From positions 7,307 to 71,306 of the forward strand of contig MNCI01037638.1 of NCBI GenBank assembly GCA_015680685.1: a stretch of DNA of 64,000 nt, in the 5' to 3' direction. The position numbers were made by a program, and so were the translations under genes. Under the pieces are notes generated by a model. The model worked only from the letters and a program-made list of their open reading frames with translations, did not search any database and had not been told where the DNA came from. The stretch is from Gnetum montanum. Lineage: Eukaryota > Streptophyta > Gnetopsida > Gnetales > Gnetaceae. Below, piece by piece: positions 1 through 10,725 of this stretch (its first letter is position 1; each line of letters opens with the position of its first letter).

Positions 1-45
1 GGCCAACTCTAGATGGATGTTGCTCTTTTTCAATGGAGGCAGGTT

Positions 46-264
46 CTAGGTCTTATACATTTCTTGAGAAATCAAGTTGACACTGAAACCTGAATCCAAA
101 AGAGCCTTGCATGGTGCATTTCTAGCAATTTTTAAGTATATTAGAGGACTCCAAAGATCAAATAATTTCTTGGGAAGGTGGCTAGCTTTGATCCAATCGG
201 TGATGATGTGTGTTAGCGTGACCATATGCATTGAGTGTGGTGATTGGGTTGAATGGGGCTCCAA
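46..264 (-). pseudogene. Retropepsin (aspartic protease) fragment of element A
   Basis: A 72-residue open stretch contains ALLDSGFSVNLIS at about residues 55-67. This matches the LDSGAS-type active-site loop of plant Ty3/Gypsy proteases, with Phe where Ala is usual. The enzyme would cleave the Gag-Pol polyprotein in virus-like particles. It lies directly downstream of the gag region on the same strand, the expected gag-pro order. The flap and the C-terminal ILGRPWL-like strand are not visible, so only the N-terminal part lies in the window. Family assignment rests on the motif and context. Confidence 0.6.
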
Positions 265-2270
265 ATTTTTAATTGATACTAAGGTGTCTAAGGAATTAGC
301 TGCTTATGATTGCAAGGGCTTGGTTGGACTGCTGGTTCTGAAGAAAGGTATTTTCTTCATGTGGTTGTTGGAACCAAAAGTAGGTTGAGATTTAATAGCC
401 CTCATGGTATTACGTTGTTGTACTTAGGTAGGGATTTCACCTTGCATAGGAGCAGGTGGTAGTGGAGGTATTGGTGGAAGAGATGTGATCGAATGAGATG
501 GATGATATGCTTGTAGAATATCACCTCTAGAAGAGGGAGTTCCATAATACTCATGGGCTTGGTAGTGAGGTTGAGGAGTGACATGACTAGTAGAGTCACA
601 TGGGGAGATTGGTTTCTGCACGTAATATCCATACGGGTTAAGTTATTGGTAAGGATACTATTGCCTTGGTGGTGGCATTCCCCATGATTGTGGGTGCTAC
701 CACTGTTGATATTGCTCAATTGATTATGACGGAGTTCCATTGGGATAATATGTTAAAGGTTGGTAGAACTACCTTAGGTTACCTTGAGGATAAGGTAACC
801 TTCGGGGTGTTTGCCTTTTTTTTTAATCATGGGGTGAGTGCATACGCCCTAGACTCTTGCAGTTGTGAGATTACAAGGTAACATCCCTTAGGATGGTCAT
901 ATTGACATATCTCACATACACTATCATTATATATTTCTGAATCCACAACCTCTTCAATGATGGAAATGTTTCCCTTCGTGCATGTTTAGCCTCTTTCTTT
1001 TTTCTTTTCTCACTACCTTGCTCTCTAGAGTTCTCTACTATTTTAAGAATAGTTTGAAATCTATTGTCTAGGGAATCCCACATTTGGTCTACCTTTGCTG
1101 AAACTTCTGATGTCATCTTTTGGATAGGCAAATTTTTCTTATTCACCATCTCTTTGAGCAGTGACTCTTCTTCATCCTTGCAAAATCTTACTTCCCTCTT
1201 CCAAAGGGAAGGTTCTTAGTTATACTCTTCTACACTTTTTGTCTTCTGTAGCTCACCTTCTTCCTTAGCAACTTGGTCCAATAGTCTTTGAATTTGATGG
1301 GACCTAAGATCAGATAGTCTCCCTTGGGCATAAGTCCCAAGGGTTCTTCTCGTTTCATGCCTAAACCCATCCATGAGATGGTGCAGTTGATCCCTTTGTG
1401 AATAACCATGGCCAGGACAACGATGTAATAGTGCATAGTATTGGCACATGGCAGCATCCAAGGGTTCATATCCTCCTTGTTTCCAACCTTGTATTTTCTT
1501 TCACAAGTTAGACACTCGAGAGTACGTTTGGTACTTGTCATTAAATAGTTCTAACATAGTACTCCATCTACAAATGGATTCCAGTTCTAAAGACCGATAC
1601 TAGCTTTCCACTTTTTTAACTAATATCTGTGGGAACAACTTAATTTTTTTCCATTCATTCTCTATGTTCTATAAGGCACACGCATCATGAAATTATTGTA
1701 AATGATTTTGAGGATCAACGTTATATCCCCCTTAAAATCGTGGGATGTTGTTCATATCTAATCTCTTGATCCTACTATCTTTGTGATGCCTTGTTGAAAT
1801 TCTAATAGCCTTAATTATTTCCAACATACTTTGAGTAGCAAGGAGGGGTTCATCATGATCGTCTTGTCCATGGCGTCTATGATTCCTACGTTGTTTCCTA
1901 CTCTCCCTTCCTCTATGTCGTGACTCTCTAGAGTGCCCTCATCCCCTTTCTTGGCTATTTCGTCTATAACTTCCACTTTGCCTACCTTTATTCCAATGGT
2001 CTTTTTCTTTATGACCGCATATGAATATTGAAAGAGAGGGTGAAGGAGATGATGAAGGTTAAGAAGAAAGAGAACCATCATGATGATGATGTTTTCTACC
2101 TTCTCTTCTATGGTCTCGGCCCCAATCGCAATTATGATTAGAATGTCCACATTTATCATGAGTTTGTATCCCTTTTTCAAACCCTTTGTTCTTGTGGGTA
2201 TTAGATCCTAGGTTATGAATAGTGGAATGAAGGTTTTGATACACAACCCCTTGGCCAAAGTCAAGGGGAG
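265..2270 (-). pseudogene. Degenerate retrotransposon gag of element A
   Basis: Several minus-strand fragments together resemble the gag of elements C and D. They are an N-terminal basic stretch near 1735-1800 (RHHKDSRIKRLD, compare RRHHKESRLPRLN in C), a capsid core at 1216-1461 (YYALLHRCPGHG, LMDGFRHETRRTLGTYAQG), and a coiled-coil-like part at 871-1149 rich in Lys and Glu. Gag is the structural protein that packages element RNA. The stretch 265-870 is low complexity and compatible with a gag C-terminus, but it has stops in each frame. The zinc knuckle is not clear. The gene is interrupted by stops and at least one frame change. Confidence 0.6.
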
Positions 2271-2849
2271 GAAAATCATTGTGTGGGGGACTACCTAAGG
2301 TAGGTTCACCACCCTTATTTTCGCTTAAGACATGTGGGACATCCTAGGACCACTTACCCTTCAAAGACTTATGATTTCTCTCCTATTGTAAGTCCCTTTG
2401 ACAATGTACCTCTATGGGACAATATTCTCTCGGTCTTGCACAATGTATTTTGCATGTAAGTGTGCCATGCTAATTCGTGTGAGAGCATGAAGAAGCACAC
2501 TCGGGACTAAACAATCAGGAGGTAACACTATGTTACCTTTTAAGTCTCACCAACATAGTTGTTCATCTTGATGGAAGATAAAGGTGAAGTCTAGTATATA
2601 CTCATTGGGATGAATATATACCACTCAAATTTGTTGAGGGATTGGTGGATCAACATCATGTGTATTACGCCACCAATTGTTTCCTGTTTCAGACCTAGGT
2701 GGTGAGGCACTTTCGTACGAAGAAGGACACATACTTGTTTGTTCAGTGTGCAATGTATTCTTGTTTATTATTTTCTCAACCAATCCTAAGGGTTTGTTCT
2801 AATGATGTGAATGATTTCCTAAGTTCTAATTAGCACACAAACAACTAAG
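2271..2849 (-). other. Leader between PBS and gag of element A
   Basis: About 580 bp lie between the primer-binding site and the first gag-like sequence. I see no coding potential. By position this is the untranslated leader, where packaging signals are expected, but no motif supports a specific site. Confidence 0.4.
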
Positions 2850-2867
2850 TCCTTAGCAACGGTGCTA
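2850..2867 (-). other. Primer-binding site, tRNA-Asp type (element A)
   Basis: On the minus strand the sequence is TAGCACCGTTGCTAAGGA. It matches 13 of 18 bases of TGGCGCCGTTGCCGGGGA, the complement of the 3' end of plant tRNA-Asp(GTC). All five differences are C-to-T or G-to-A transitions. It lies one base inside the LTR, at the same place as in elements C and D. Confidence 0.7.
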
Positions 2868-3620
2868 ATGATGTGCGGCAAGGTTCCCCTACGCTCAACC
2901 ATACGAATATGAGTGTTTCACACACGATCTAGTCGAATTCCAAGGACTAAGTGCTTATGTGACCTTGTGGAACAAGGACGGATTGGTTGATCATTGTCTT
3001 CCCAAGCTTACCTTTATGTCATGATTGTATGGTTAAAGAAGCTTGAGGCATATGATTTTTATAGCTTTTATGTTTTTATGTCCGGTGCTAGTAGGAAAGG
3101 AGAGAGGTAACTAAGTGACTAATTTAACTTAACTACTCATTAATTAGGTTCTAACTAATCCTAACACCAGCATCTATTCCCACTTGCCATACATATCTTG
3201 AACCAATGCAACACTGTTGGGATTACCAAACGCTAATCATTACTGGGTTACCAAGAATTACACATATGCTCAAAGTGGTCATGCTTGTGTAATTTAATGA
3301 TTTGCTTAATTGATTAAAATGAATTACTTTGATAATAACAGAAATGTAAAGTGCATAAAATAAAATAAATTCATACAACAATAAAATAAAAGAAGTGCGT
3401 AAGAAAACAAATCTCAAGTGCTACAAGGATGAATCAAAGAGCTCGACTTTATTGCTATACACAAGGTGTGCTTAGGTAAAAAATTCTCAAATAAAGATTT
3501 ATCCACACTTAGACCTCCTACTACTGGCACTTGTAAAATACTCTAACCTTCAAATAGACTACAAGAGATTCACTACTTGATTGCTAAAAGACTTCCTTCC
3601 AATTGTGTGCCTAGGCATTG

Positions 3621-3874
3621 TATTTATAGACTTGGGAGCAACTACTCTAATAATTAGAGTAACCACTCTAATAATTAGAATAACTGCAAGAGTAACTGCT
3701 AAAGCAACCACTCTAATAATTAGAATAACTACTAAAGTAACTGCTAGAGTAACCACTTTAATAATTAGAATAACTACTAGAGTAACCGCTAGAGTAACCA
3801 CTCTCATCAGCTCCTGAGACATCATATCAATGATGACATAGCTTAAGCTATGATATTATTGATATGATATCGTA
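3621..3874 (-). promoter_or_regulatory. U3 promoter of the A/B LTR: GATAT module plus TATA box
   Basis: On the minus strand, GATATCATATCAAT-type repeats (3874-3821) precede the minisatellite and then TATAAATA (3628-3621). The same order of GATAT repeats followed by a TATA box is found in the LTRs of elements C and D, so this is the likely core promoter. The module also recurs upstream of ORF2 at 5817-5840. Confidence 0.5.
3638..3800. repeat. 45-bp minisatellite inside the LTR
   Basis: About 3.5 copies of a 45-bp unit built from ACCACTCTAATAATTAGAAT and a following AACT/AGAGT-rich half. Because 45 is a multiple of three, open frames run through it on both strands. Those frames are a by-product of the repeat and not genes. 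Confidence 0.8.
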
Positions 3875-3898
3875 TTGGCCCAAAAATTGATTTTATCA

Positions 3899-3910
3899 TA
3901 CCCCAATGAC
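3899..3910 (-). other. Polypurine tract of element B
   Basis: On the minus strand GTCATTGGGGTA directly precedes the LTR start. The same position and purine-rich form are seen in C (24815-24824), D (28520-28530) and the right-edge element (63155). It primes plus-strand DNA synthesis. Confidence 0.65.
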
Positions 3911-4094
3911 TAACTAGAAACTAGTCCTCTAGTTAAAACAAAATGAGGATTGAGTTCTTTATAACATTGATAGGTAGCCTTTAACTTAACTATATACATA
4001 ACTCTAAATGCTACATTGGTGTTTTACAAAAATCTAACATAGTTAACAACTAACAAAAAAAACAAAAAAAAAACTAAAGTAGCACAATGTAGCC

Positions 4095-5258
4095 TTAATT
4101 TCTTGATGGTGGAGGCTCCTCCATCAACTTCTTCCCCTTGTCATGAGGCTTCTGAAATTGGTATTTATTTAAGAGTACCTGAAGCTTCTCCTCTTTCATC
4201 CTAGGATCATGTACAATCCATGCTAATTATGTAATTTTTGATGGAGTTGGTATATCCCACAAGCATGGGATATACAAAATAAATGTTTTTTTAAAAGGGA
4301 ACATTTTGTTTGCTTTTACATACCACACTGCAAACTACTATTGTTCTTCCTCAAAATCCTTGGCCACCTTTCTCAATTCTTAATAATCTAAAATTTGGTA
4401 TGCTAGGTTTGTTGCTACATCCTTCTATCCTTGGTAGCTAGCTTTTACAATCTCAATTTCTAAGTTTTTCACATGTAATTTTTGCAACGCATATTTTCTA
4501 TCAGCAATCTCTTTCTTATACATGACATACATAGCTACTACCTACTACTCAAGTTCATTCCTAGCTACATACGTAGAGGTCCTACTAAGTTGCTTGGATG
4601 GAAATAGATGGTAGGTCTCAATCTTGAAATATATTTTCTCCTCAATAGTCATTTCACTATAGTCTTTATCTTCTTTACCATAGGCTCTCTGTAGCCAAAA
4701 CTTCTTAACATCAGTGTCGAACCTTGTAAAAATATGTACAACATTAGCATCGACATTTGGAATATTCAAGGCCTTAGCAAATGCCTCAATAGAGTATGGA
4801 ATAGAGACTCCTTTGATATTTACTATTGCATTATCTTGCATATTCCTCCAAAATTGATAGCCCTCTCCTAATTACCATCTTACATTATTGGAAAAGGTTG
4901 GCCATAAGGGAGATGCCTAGAGCTATGTTCAAACAACTTCTAGAACAAACATCATGAATGGGCCAAAATTTAGTTCCATGATGATTGTGAACATTATAGG
5001 CTTTTCCTTGATGGCCTATAGGCAATCTAAAAATAACATGAGATGTTGTCCTTGTTCGAGTGTTGGTGGTGGCTTTGCCTCTGCTTATGCTCAGTGTTTG
5101 ATAGTAGGGATTTGTTTCATAAATATTAAATGATTAAGCCTCCTACTCTACATGCTCAACCTATGGAATTTGTTATTTCACTTGGTCTCTTCCACTACCT
5201 CTTAATCTTTTGCTATCATGTTGAAAGGTCCTTCAACTACTGGTCTCTTCAGGACCAT
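4095..5258 (-). pseudogene. ORF2 (env-position extra ORF) of element B, internally deleted
   Basis: The ATG at 5258-5256 aligns with the ORF2 starts of elements C and D, and the stop at 4097-4095 is in the same frame. The frame is 388 codons, against about 930 in C and D. The N-terminal domain is recognisable (LQRAYGKEDKDYSEMTIEEK, KIETYHLFPSKQLSRTSTYV), and so are the extreme C-terminal coiled coil and the EEPPP tail. The middle, about 1.6 kb in C, is missing. Other in-frame stops are present. Function is unknown. The N-terminal part resembles domains found in plant transposon-associated proteins, possibly the 'putative plant transposon protein' family, which I cannot confirm without a profile search. 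The splice-acceptor-like AG upstream is changed to AA here. Confidence 0.6.
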
Positions 5259-5793
5259 TTACAATCATCAAGAATTTAAGGTTACCAAAGTGTTTTAAAT
5301 TGGTTCTTAATGGTTCATAATTCTTCTCATATTTTTAGTTTGATCAAGTTCTTAGATTTTCTATAAGTTATGATCTTTATTATGATTGCAGAGCTAGAAA
5401 TATTTCAAAAAGAAGCTCCTAAGTATTATATCTTTAATTATTATGACCTTCCATAGTTATCATTTCCTCATTCATTATACCCTTAAATGGTTGGTATGGT
5501 TAGTTAGGAGAATTAATTAAGTTCTTTGGCTCAAATTTTGTTGATTAGTTCTTGTTATGTCCTTATAATTACCCTTTATATTTTCTTCTAAAAGTTAGAA
5601 AGTTTTGGCTCAATTATCTGAATGTATGTGCAATTTAAGCACTCTAAGATCAATAGGGTTCAAGAATTTCACAAATTAGAGTTATGATGATGAAGTTATA
5701 ATGCCAGGAACTTTGCTTGCAAGAGCTCAAAAAAACTATAAAACTCCTCTTTCTTTGAAGTGGCATAACGAAAAATGTTCTAACTCCCATGTG

Positions 5794-5840
5794 TATATAC
5801 ACTACATTTATGGGTGTGACATCATTGATATGATATTGTA
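5794..5840 (-). promoter_or_regulatory. Candidate internal promoter upstream of ORF2 (element B)
   Basis: The 24 bases at 5817-5840 match 21 of 24 bases of the LTR U3 module at 3851-3874, in the same orientation relative to the element. A TATATA box follows about 20 bp downstream (5799-5794, minus). The ORF2 ATG lies about 536 bp further. Promoter function is inferred from this similarity. Confidence 0.4.
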
Positions 5841-7536
5841 GGTTCAACAACGTAACTATGACATTACTCTTAAATTTTTTTAAATTTTTGATAATTTTTT
5901 ATGAAAAAAGGAAATTAATTGGATGATTTGGAAAACATAGATACTATCTAAAGGATTATGGATCATAGATGATGCTTGAAATTCAAAAATTTGATGTTCA
6001 AAAGTTATAAGGAAGGAATCTCAAGCAACTAAAGTTTCTTGGGTGTATATGAGATGGATTGAAGATTCTTAGTACATGGATGGATTATAAAATTTTGTGG
6101 AAAGTATTCTTTGAGTACTAAATATTTTAAGAGGTAGAAGATGATTTGGAATTGCTCATCAAGTATGTGGTACAAGAGTTATACAAGTGGGTCCTCACCA
6201 AAGCAGGCTTCAACCCCTAATGCCCTTGTATAACCATGCTTAAAAGTGTTTGTAGGCACTTAAGGAGTTGAATGTAAGACATAATTATCTAGGAAAACAC
6301 ACATGTTAATTTTTCCAGGTTGGGAAAATAACACTATATTATACAAAACAATGAAGTTATGCATAAATATACCAGTGAGATGAAATGGGATGTAGAAGTG
6401 ATTACAGAAATCAAGATGTAAAATGTCTTACCATAGGCATAATGAATCCTTATGTGTGATATGTGATTAAAATAATCATTAGGCTTTCCATTCGAGATTC
6501 AAACCAAGTCCAAAACACTATCCAGTGATATCACATTATTTCATCCCTAGGACTAACAACCGCAAGACTACCACTTTTACAAGGAGTATTACCACTTGGC
6601 AATGTAGTTCAAGGAAGGGGTTTATTAATAGCACACATTTTATTTTTTAGATTTCTAAGAAGCCTTCTACCTTCAAGCATGGGTAACATGTCTTTCAAGT
6701 GGAACCCCAAGAAATTTCATTCTATGCTTTGATTTTATTTCTACTGTATCATCCTCACTAGAGGACTACCTTCGAGCATGGGTAACATGTATTTCTAATG
6801 ACATGGTAAGGCAGAACTTATTGTACTCTTACTTCCATTTTTCATTGGAACTTAAGAAAATACTACATATTTATCAGCAAGATAAAACTCACAATAGTAG
6901 TCCTAGAGAATCCACAAGTTCCCTTGATGTCACACCTTTTTCATTCCCACTTGGTTCTTCACTTTTCTATTCAAGCATAATGATCACAAGTTTATTGTTA
7001 GTTTTATTATGAAAATAATATCATTATGGCCATGGTAAGAACCTCTTATTATTGGAACTAAGTGGATGGATGATGTGGTCTCACTATACATGTAATCAAT
7101 CCTTCATGATTTGATAATATAGAGCTATCTTTACCTTATTGGGACTACATATTGCTTTATTCCTTGCACTTTGTTGGAAAAATCAACCAAAATATGTACA
7201 AGGAAAACAATGAAAAATCATAGAAATATAGAAATATAGAAATAGAATTTGAAAAATATTAAAGAATATTAAATGATTAAGAAATGGAAAATTATAAAAG
7301 AATGCAAAAGTATTAAAGAATGTGAAAACATACTAAGAAAAGGAAAAATTTCAATTTGGTGCATAAGGATCATATAGGGCACCCCTCCAACTATCATTGG
7401 AAACTATTAACCAAAAGATTGAATGAGTATAAGATGATTTAGTGAGCTACATGGAGTTCACAAAGGAATCAATATACTCATGATATGGTTTGACCTACTA
7501 AATATTGACTAAAACCAATTTGTGTGGGAAATTTTG
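5841..7536 (-). other. Non-coding spacer between integrase and ORF2 (element B)
   Basis: Parts align with the spacers of elements C and D. Around 6180-6290 there is a 'tacaagtgggt...cccttgta' block also found near 32190 and, inverted, near 20945. Around 6660-6710 and 7030-7060 there are blocks matching 53400-53450 and 53660-53710. No convincing reading frame is present. The part 7200-7500 is AT-rich with short ATAGAAAT repeats. Confidence 0.55.
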
Positions 7537-8500
7537 CTAGTAAATTTTTATAGCCCCTAAAGGATATGTGGCATGGACAATGTAAGGTCCTTCCCATAAG
7601 TTTTGGAACTTAGCCTCTTGTGGCACATGACTGGGATTATAATATAAGACCTTATCACTTTGTTTGATTGATGTTTGTCTTATATGTACATCATGCTTAT
7701 GTTTGGAGTACTTTTTGTGTATTTCATTTCTCATTAGGGTTCCAAGTCTATTTTCCTGTAAAAGGTTGAGGTTCATAAGATGTTCTTTTTATGCTAGGTT
7801 TAAGTCTAGGTTAATTTGGCTAGCAGTAGCTAATTTTTGTAGCTCTACTTGGATTGGAAGTGTAGGAAATTTTTTGTAGACTAGCTCATAGGGTGAATAT
7901 CCTATGGGAAGTTTCCACCTAGTCCTATAGGCCTATAGAGCATCATTCAGTTTAGTACTCCAATATTTCCTAAATCAACTAATAGTTCTAGTTAGTATTC
8001 ATGTAATCACTTAGTTAGTCAATTTGTCTTGACCATTTTCTTGGGGATGATATGGTGTAGTCAACTTATGGTTCACCCCAAGTTTTTACATAAGCCTTTT
8101 AAATGTAGCACCTATGAAGTGTGTTCCCTTATTTGAGATGAGCATTCATGGCATTCCAAATCTGTTTACCATGTGCTATTGAAATAACCTAGTAGATGTT
8201 TTTGCTATGGAATCTTTAACTGCACCTACTTTTGCCCATTTGGTGTAATAACCAACTATCACAATAATGCATGCTTGTCCATTTGACATCAATGCAATGG
8301 GTTGCATGAAATTAATTTTCCATATATCAAAGGATTCTAATGGTTGTATCCATTGTTGTGATCCTTCATTTCCATTTATCATTCCTCTATCATGTTGACA
8401 TCTCTCACAAGAATAGGTATAATTATGTGCATCCTAGAATAGGGTTGGCTAGAAGTAGCCTGCCATCATTAGATTGAGTGCTATTTTGCATTTTGTGTAC
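7537..8500 (-). pseudogene. Degenerate integrase of element B
   Basis: Three parts are visible on the minus strand. A CERC pair ends the HHCC zinc-binding domain (about 8390-8420). The catalytic core at 8382-8176 reads WKINFMQPI and YYTKWAKV. The C-terminal GPY/F-type module at 7776-7537 reads SDKVLYYNP and NLWEGPYIV. Integrase inserts the cDNA into host DNA. The first catalytic Asp of the usual WGIDFMGP motif is Asn here, and stops separate the parts, so the enzyme is dead. The distance between core and C-terminus fits a largely complete domain. The GPY/F module supports Ty3/Gypsy over Copia. Confidence 0.75.
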
Positions 8501-9900
8501 TAATCACCACATATTGGTGCTCTTCTAGAACGCACCATCTCACTAGTCCATCAACATAAATATTTTAGAGATTTCCATTTATTTCTATGTACCTATTCAC
8601 TTTATGGAGAAACTACTCTTTCTACTTCCTATTCCACTCAACAAGGAGCTCTTGTGTAAGAAGATATGTTAGATAATCAATTGTCCATGATCTCTCCATC
8701 GAGTTAACAACCATTATCATTTTCATGAATAGGTTCTCATCAGGGAATTATTCTAATAATGGTTCTTCTTATTCTGGTAATTCCCATATTAGCCTTAACA
8801 ACTCTATGATGTTCTTTATTCCCTTCTTGTCAATTATGGTATCTAAAATTCTTGTAAAATTATAGCCATCTGATTACCCTAGGGCTCACTACTGGTTCAA
8901 AAATTTGATTGTACTAAGATTCATGTGAACATAGATAGAATATCTGATCATGTAATGTCTAAATTTTTGTAGTGCATGCACAATGACCATAAGCTTCTTT
9001 TCAGTAATGGTGTAATTAAATTGTGCTCTGATGATGCTTCTACTAGTATAGTTAATGTAATATGGCCTGTTTTGATCATCAAGCTATGTTTACACAGCAG
9101 CCAACGCATAATTGGAAGCATATGTCATTATGTGAAAGGGCTTGGACCAATCCAAGGCTTGAAGGATTGGCGTTTTTATGAACTTTTGTTTCAATGTATC
9201 GAATGCCTTTTCACATTACTCTATCCACTAGATTGATGCATCATTTTTGGTCAATTCTACTAATAGTTTTGCTATGTTGGAAAAATTTTCTATGAACCTT
9301 TGATAATACCCTATGTGGCCTAAGAATGATATGAATTCCTTAATTATTTGTGGCCTATAGGTGATGTTCTAATTGACTCTCATATTTTTTAGATCAACTT
9401 CTATTCCCTTCTATGATACTTTGTGTCCCAAAATGATCCCATCTTGGACCATTAAATGGCTTTTTTCCCAATTGAGCTTTAAACTGATTTTCATGCATCT
9501 TTTTAATACTTACTTTAAATGGTCCAACACTTACTTCAAATTCTAACTTGTAAGTCAATAAATCATCCATAAATATCTCTATGTTATTGCCTATATATTT
9601 TTGGAAGATACTTAGTACTAATCTCTAAAAGATAACAGGTGCATTGCATAGACCAAAAGACATTTGCTTGCAAGTGAACATCCCCCATGAACTACTAAAC
9701 TTAGTCTTTTCTTGCTCTTTTGGTGCAATGAAAGTATGGTTATATTTGATATATCCATCAAGAAAGCTATAGTACTGATGTCTTGCTATGGTATCTAGGA
9801 CTTGGTTAACAAATAGTAGAGGGAAATGATCTTTGAATGTTGTATAGTTTAACAACTAGAAATCAATGCGTACTTTCCACTTGTCACCCTTCTTAAGATC
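8501..9900 (-). pseudogene. Degenerate reverse transcriptase and RNase H of element B
   Basis: The RT core at 9855-9625 reads TFKDHFPLLFVNQVLDTIA, then YSFLDGYIKYNHTFIAP and FGLCNAP. The catalytic FMDD is at 9573-9562, so the Asp pair is kept. RNase H is seen near 9075-8950 (NYTITEKKLMVIVHALQKF), corresponding to the usual NYTTTEKELLA strand. RT copies the element RNA and RNase H removes it. The wording of the RT motifs (DHFPLPF, FGLCNAPATF, FMDD) is that of Athila. The stretch is broken by stops and frame changes. About 9890-9900 the link to the upstream region is shortened, with the fingers segment missing. Confidence 0.8.
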
Positions 9901-10298
9901 CCCTACTTAAGATCCAAAGATGGCCAAGCAAAAGCTTTAAGAGAATTTGTTAAAACATGTATCAATCTCTATTCTTAATTAATAGTTAATCCTAAACTAA
10001 TAATCAAGGATTTATTACTCTTAGCATAAATATATTTCAAGTGAGAAAGAAGATTCCTTAAATCTAAAGTTACCTCCTCACCACTTGCAATAGAAGAATA
10101 ATTTGCCAGTTGAAACAAATCCTCAACATCCAAAGCATCTTCTACCTAAGTATATATAAGCTATCTTCAATCATCCATAGTTACCTCTTTGTATTCTTCC
10201 AATGTTAATATCATATATGCCTCAACCTAATCACATAACTCTAAAGAAACCATGCTTCCTATGATTTTGTTAACCATATTAAGCTTATCAAATTGAAA
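9901..10298 (-). pseudogene. Protease-RT linker region of element B
   Basis: Minus-strand reading shows a conserved Athila-type segment before RT: LRNLLSHLKYIYAKSNKSLI followed by LKAFAWPSLDLK. It resembles the LKYAFL/VIIS and AIGWT-DIKGI motifs of Athila polyproteins. The following fingers part of RT is missing, so an internal deletion near 9900 is likely. Stops are present. Confidence 0.55.
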
Positions 10299-10725
10299 TT
10301 AGTTATCAAGGTTATATAAATTGACTAAAAAATTCATATTTGCAAATGTTAAAGTCATCAATCCATTTTTTGCATAAATAACCACATTCATTGTTACTAA
10401 CATAGGCCTATCTAAAATTAAAGGATAAACATTATTCAATGAAGATGCATAATAATATAATACAATGAAATCAGAAGGATACAAAGCTTTATCTACCTTA
10501 ACCAATATATCCTCAACAATTTTCCTTTAGATAAATATTAGACCCATCAGCAAAAGAAAATGTAATATTGGTAGGTCTAATATGATCATAACCTAATGAC
10601 TGATAAATATTAAATAACATAATATTTGCACTTGCCCCTAGATCCACTAACGCATGATGAAATTTCCTATTACAAATCATGCAAGAAATCATAGGACTAC
10701 CAAGATCTATCACATTTTTGGGCAT
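10299..10725 (-). pseudogene. Retropepsin (aspartic protease) of element B
   Basis: Two adjacent open stretches cover the domain. The first (10725-10513) has DLGSPMISCMICN and the active-site loop LVDLGASANIMLF (about 10650-10630), matching the Athila form DLGASVNLLP with Asp and Gly kept. The second (10505-10299) has VDKALYPSDFIVL and PLILDRPML, the latter corresponding to ILGRPFL with Gly to Asp. The two are separated by a stop near 10510. It would process Gag-Pol. Confidence 0.8.

Larger units (their letters stand above)
1..3898 (-). mobile_element. Element A: partial Ty3/Gypsy LTR retrotransposon
   Basis: Read on the minus strand the order is LTR (2869-3898), PBS (2850-2867), leader, gag (about 2270-265), then protease (264-46), running off the left edge of the window. 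The gag resembles those of elements C and D, but unlike them a protease follows, so pol probably continued to the left. Stops and frame changes make it a relic. Its LTR is shared with element B. Confidence 0.75.
2869..3898 (-). repeat. LTR shared by elements A and B
   Basis: The minus-strand LTR begins TGATAAAATC and ends CATCA. The edge at 2869 abuts a PBS and gag (element A), while the edge at 3898 abuts a PPT and ORF2 3' end (element B). It therefore acts as the 5' LTR of one element and the 3' LTR of the next. It contains a GATAT palindrome module (3821-3874), a TATA box (3621-3628, minus) and a 45-bp minisatellite. No target-site duplication can be assigned. Confidence 0.75.

Noticed and set aside
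3559-3825. Open frames on both strands with repeated LIIRVTT/IRITTRVTA
   Set aside because: They are produced by the 45-bp minisatellite inside an LTR. A unit divisible by three keeps all frames open.
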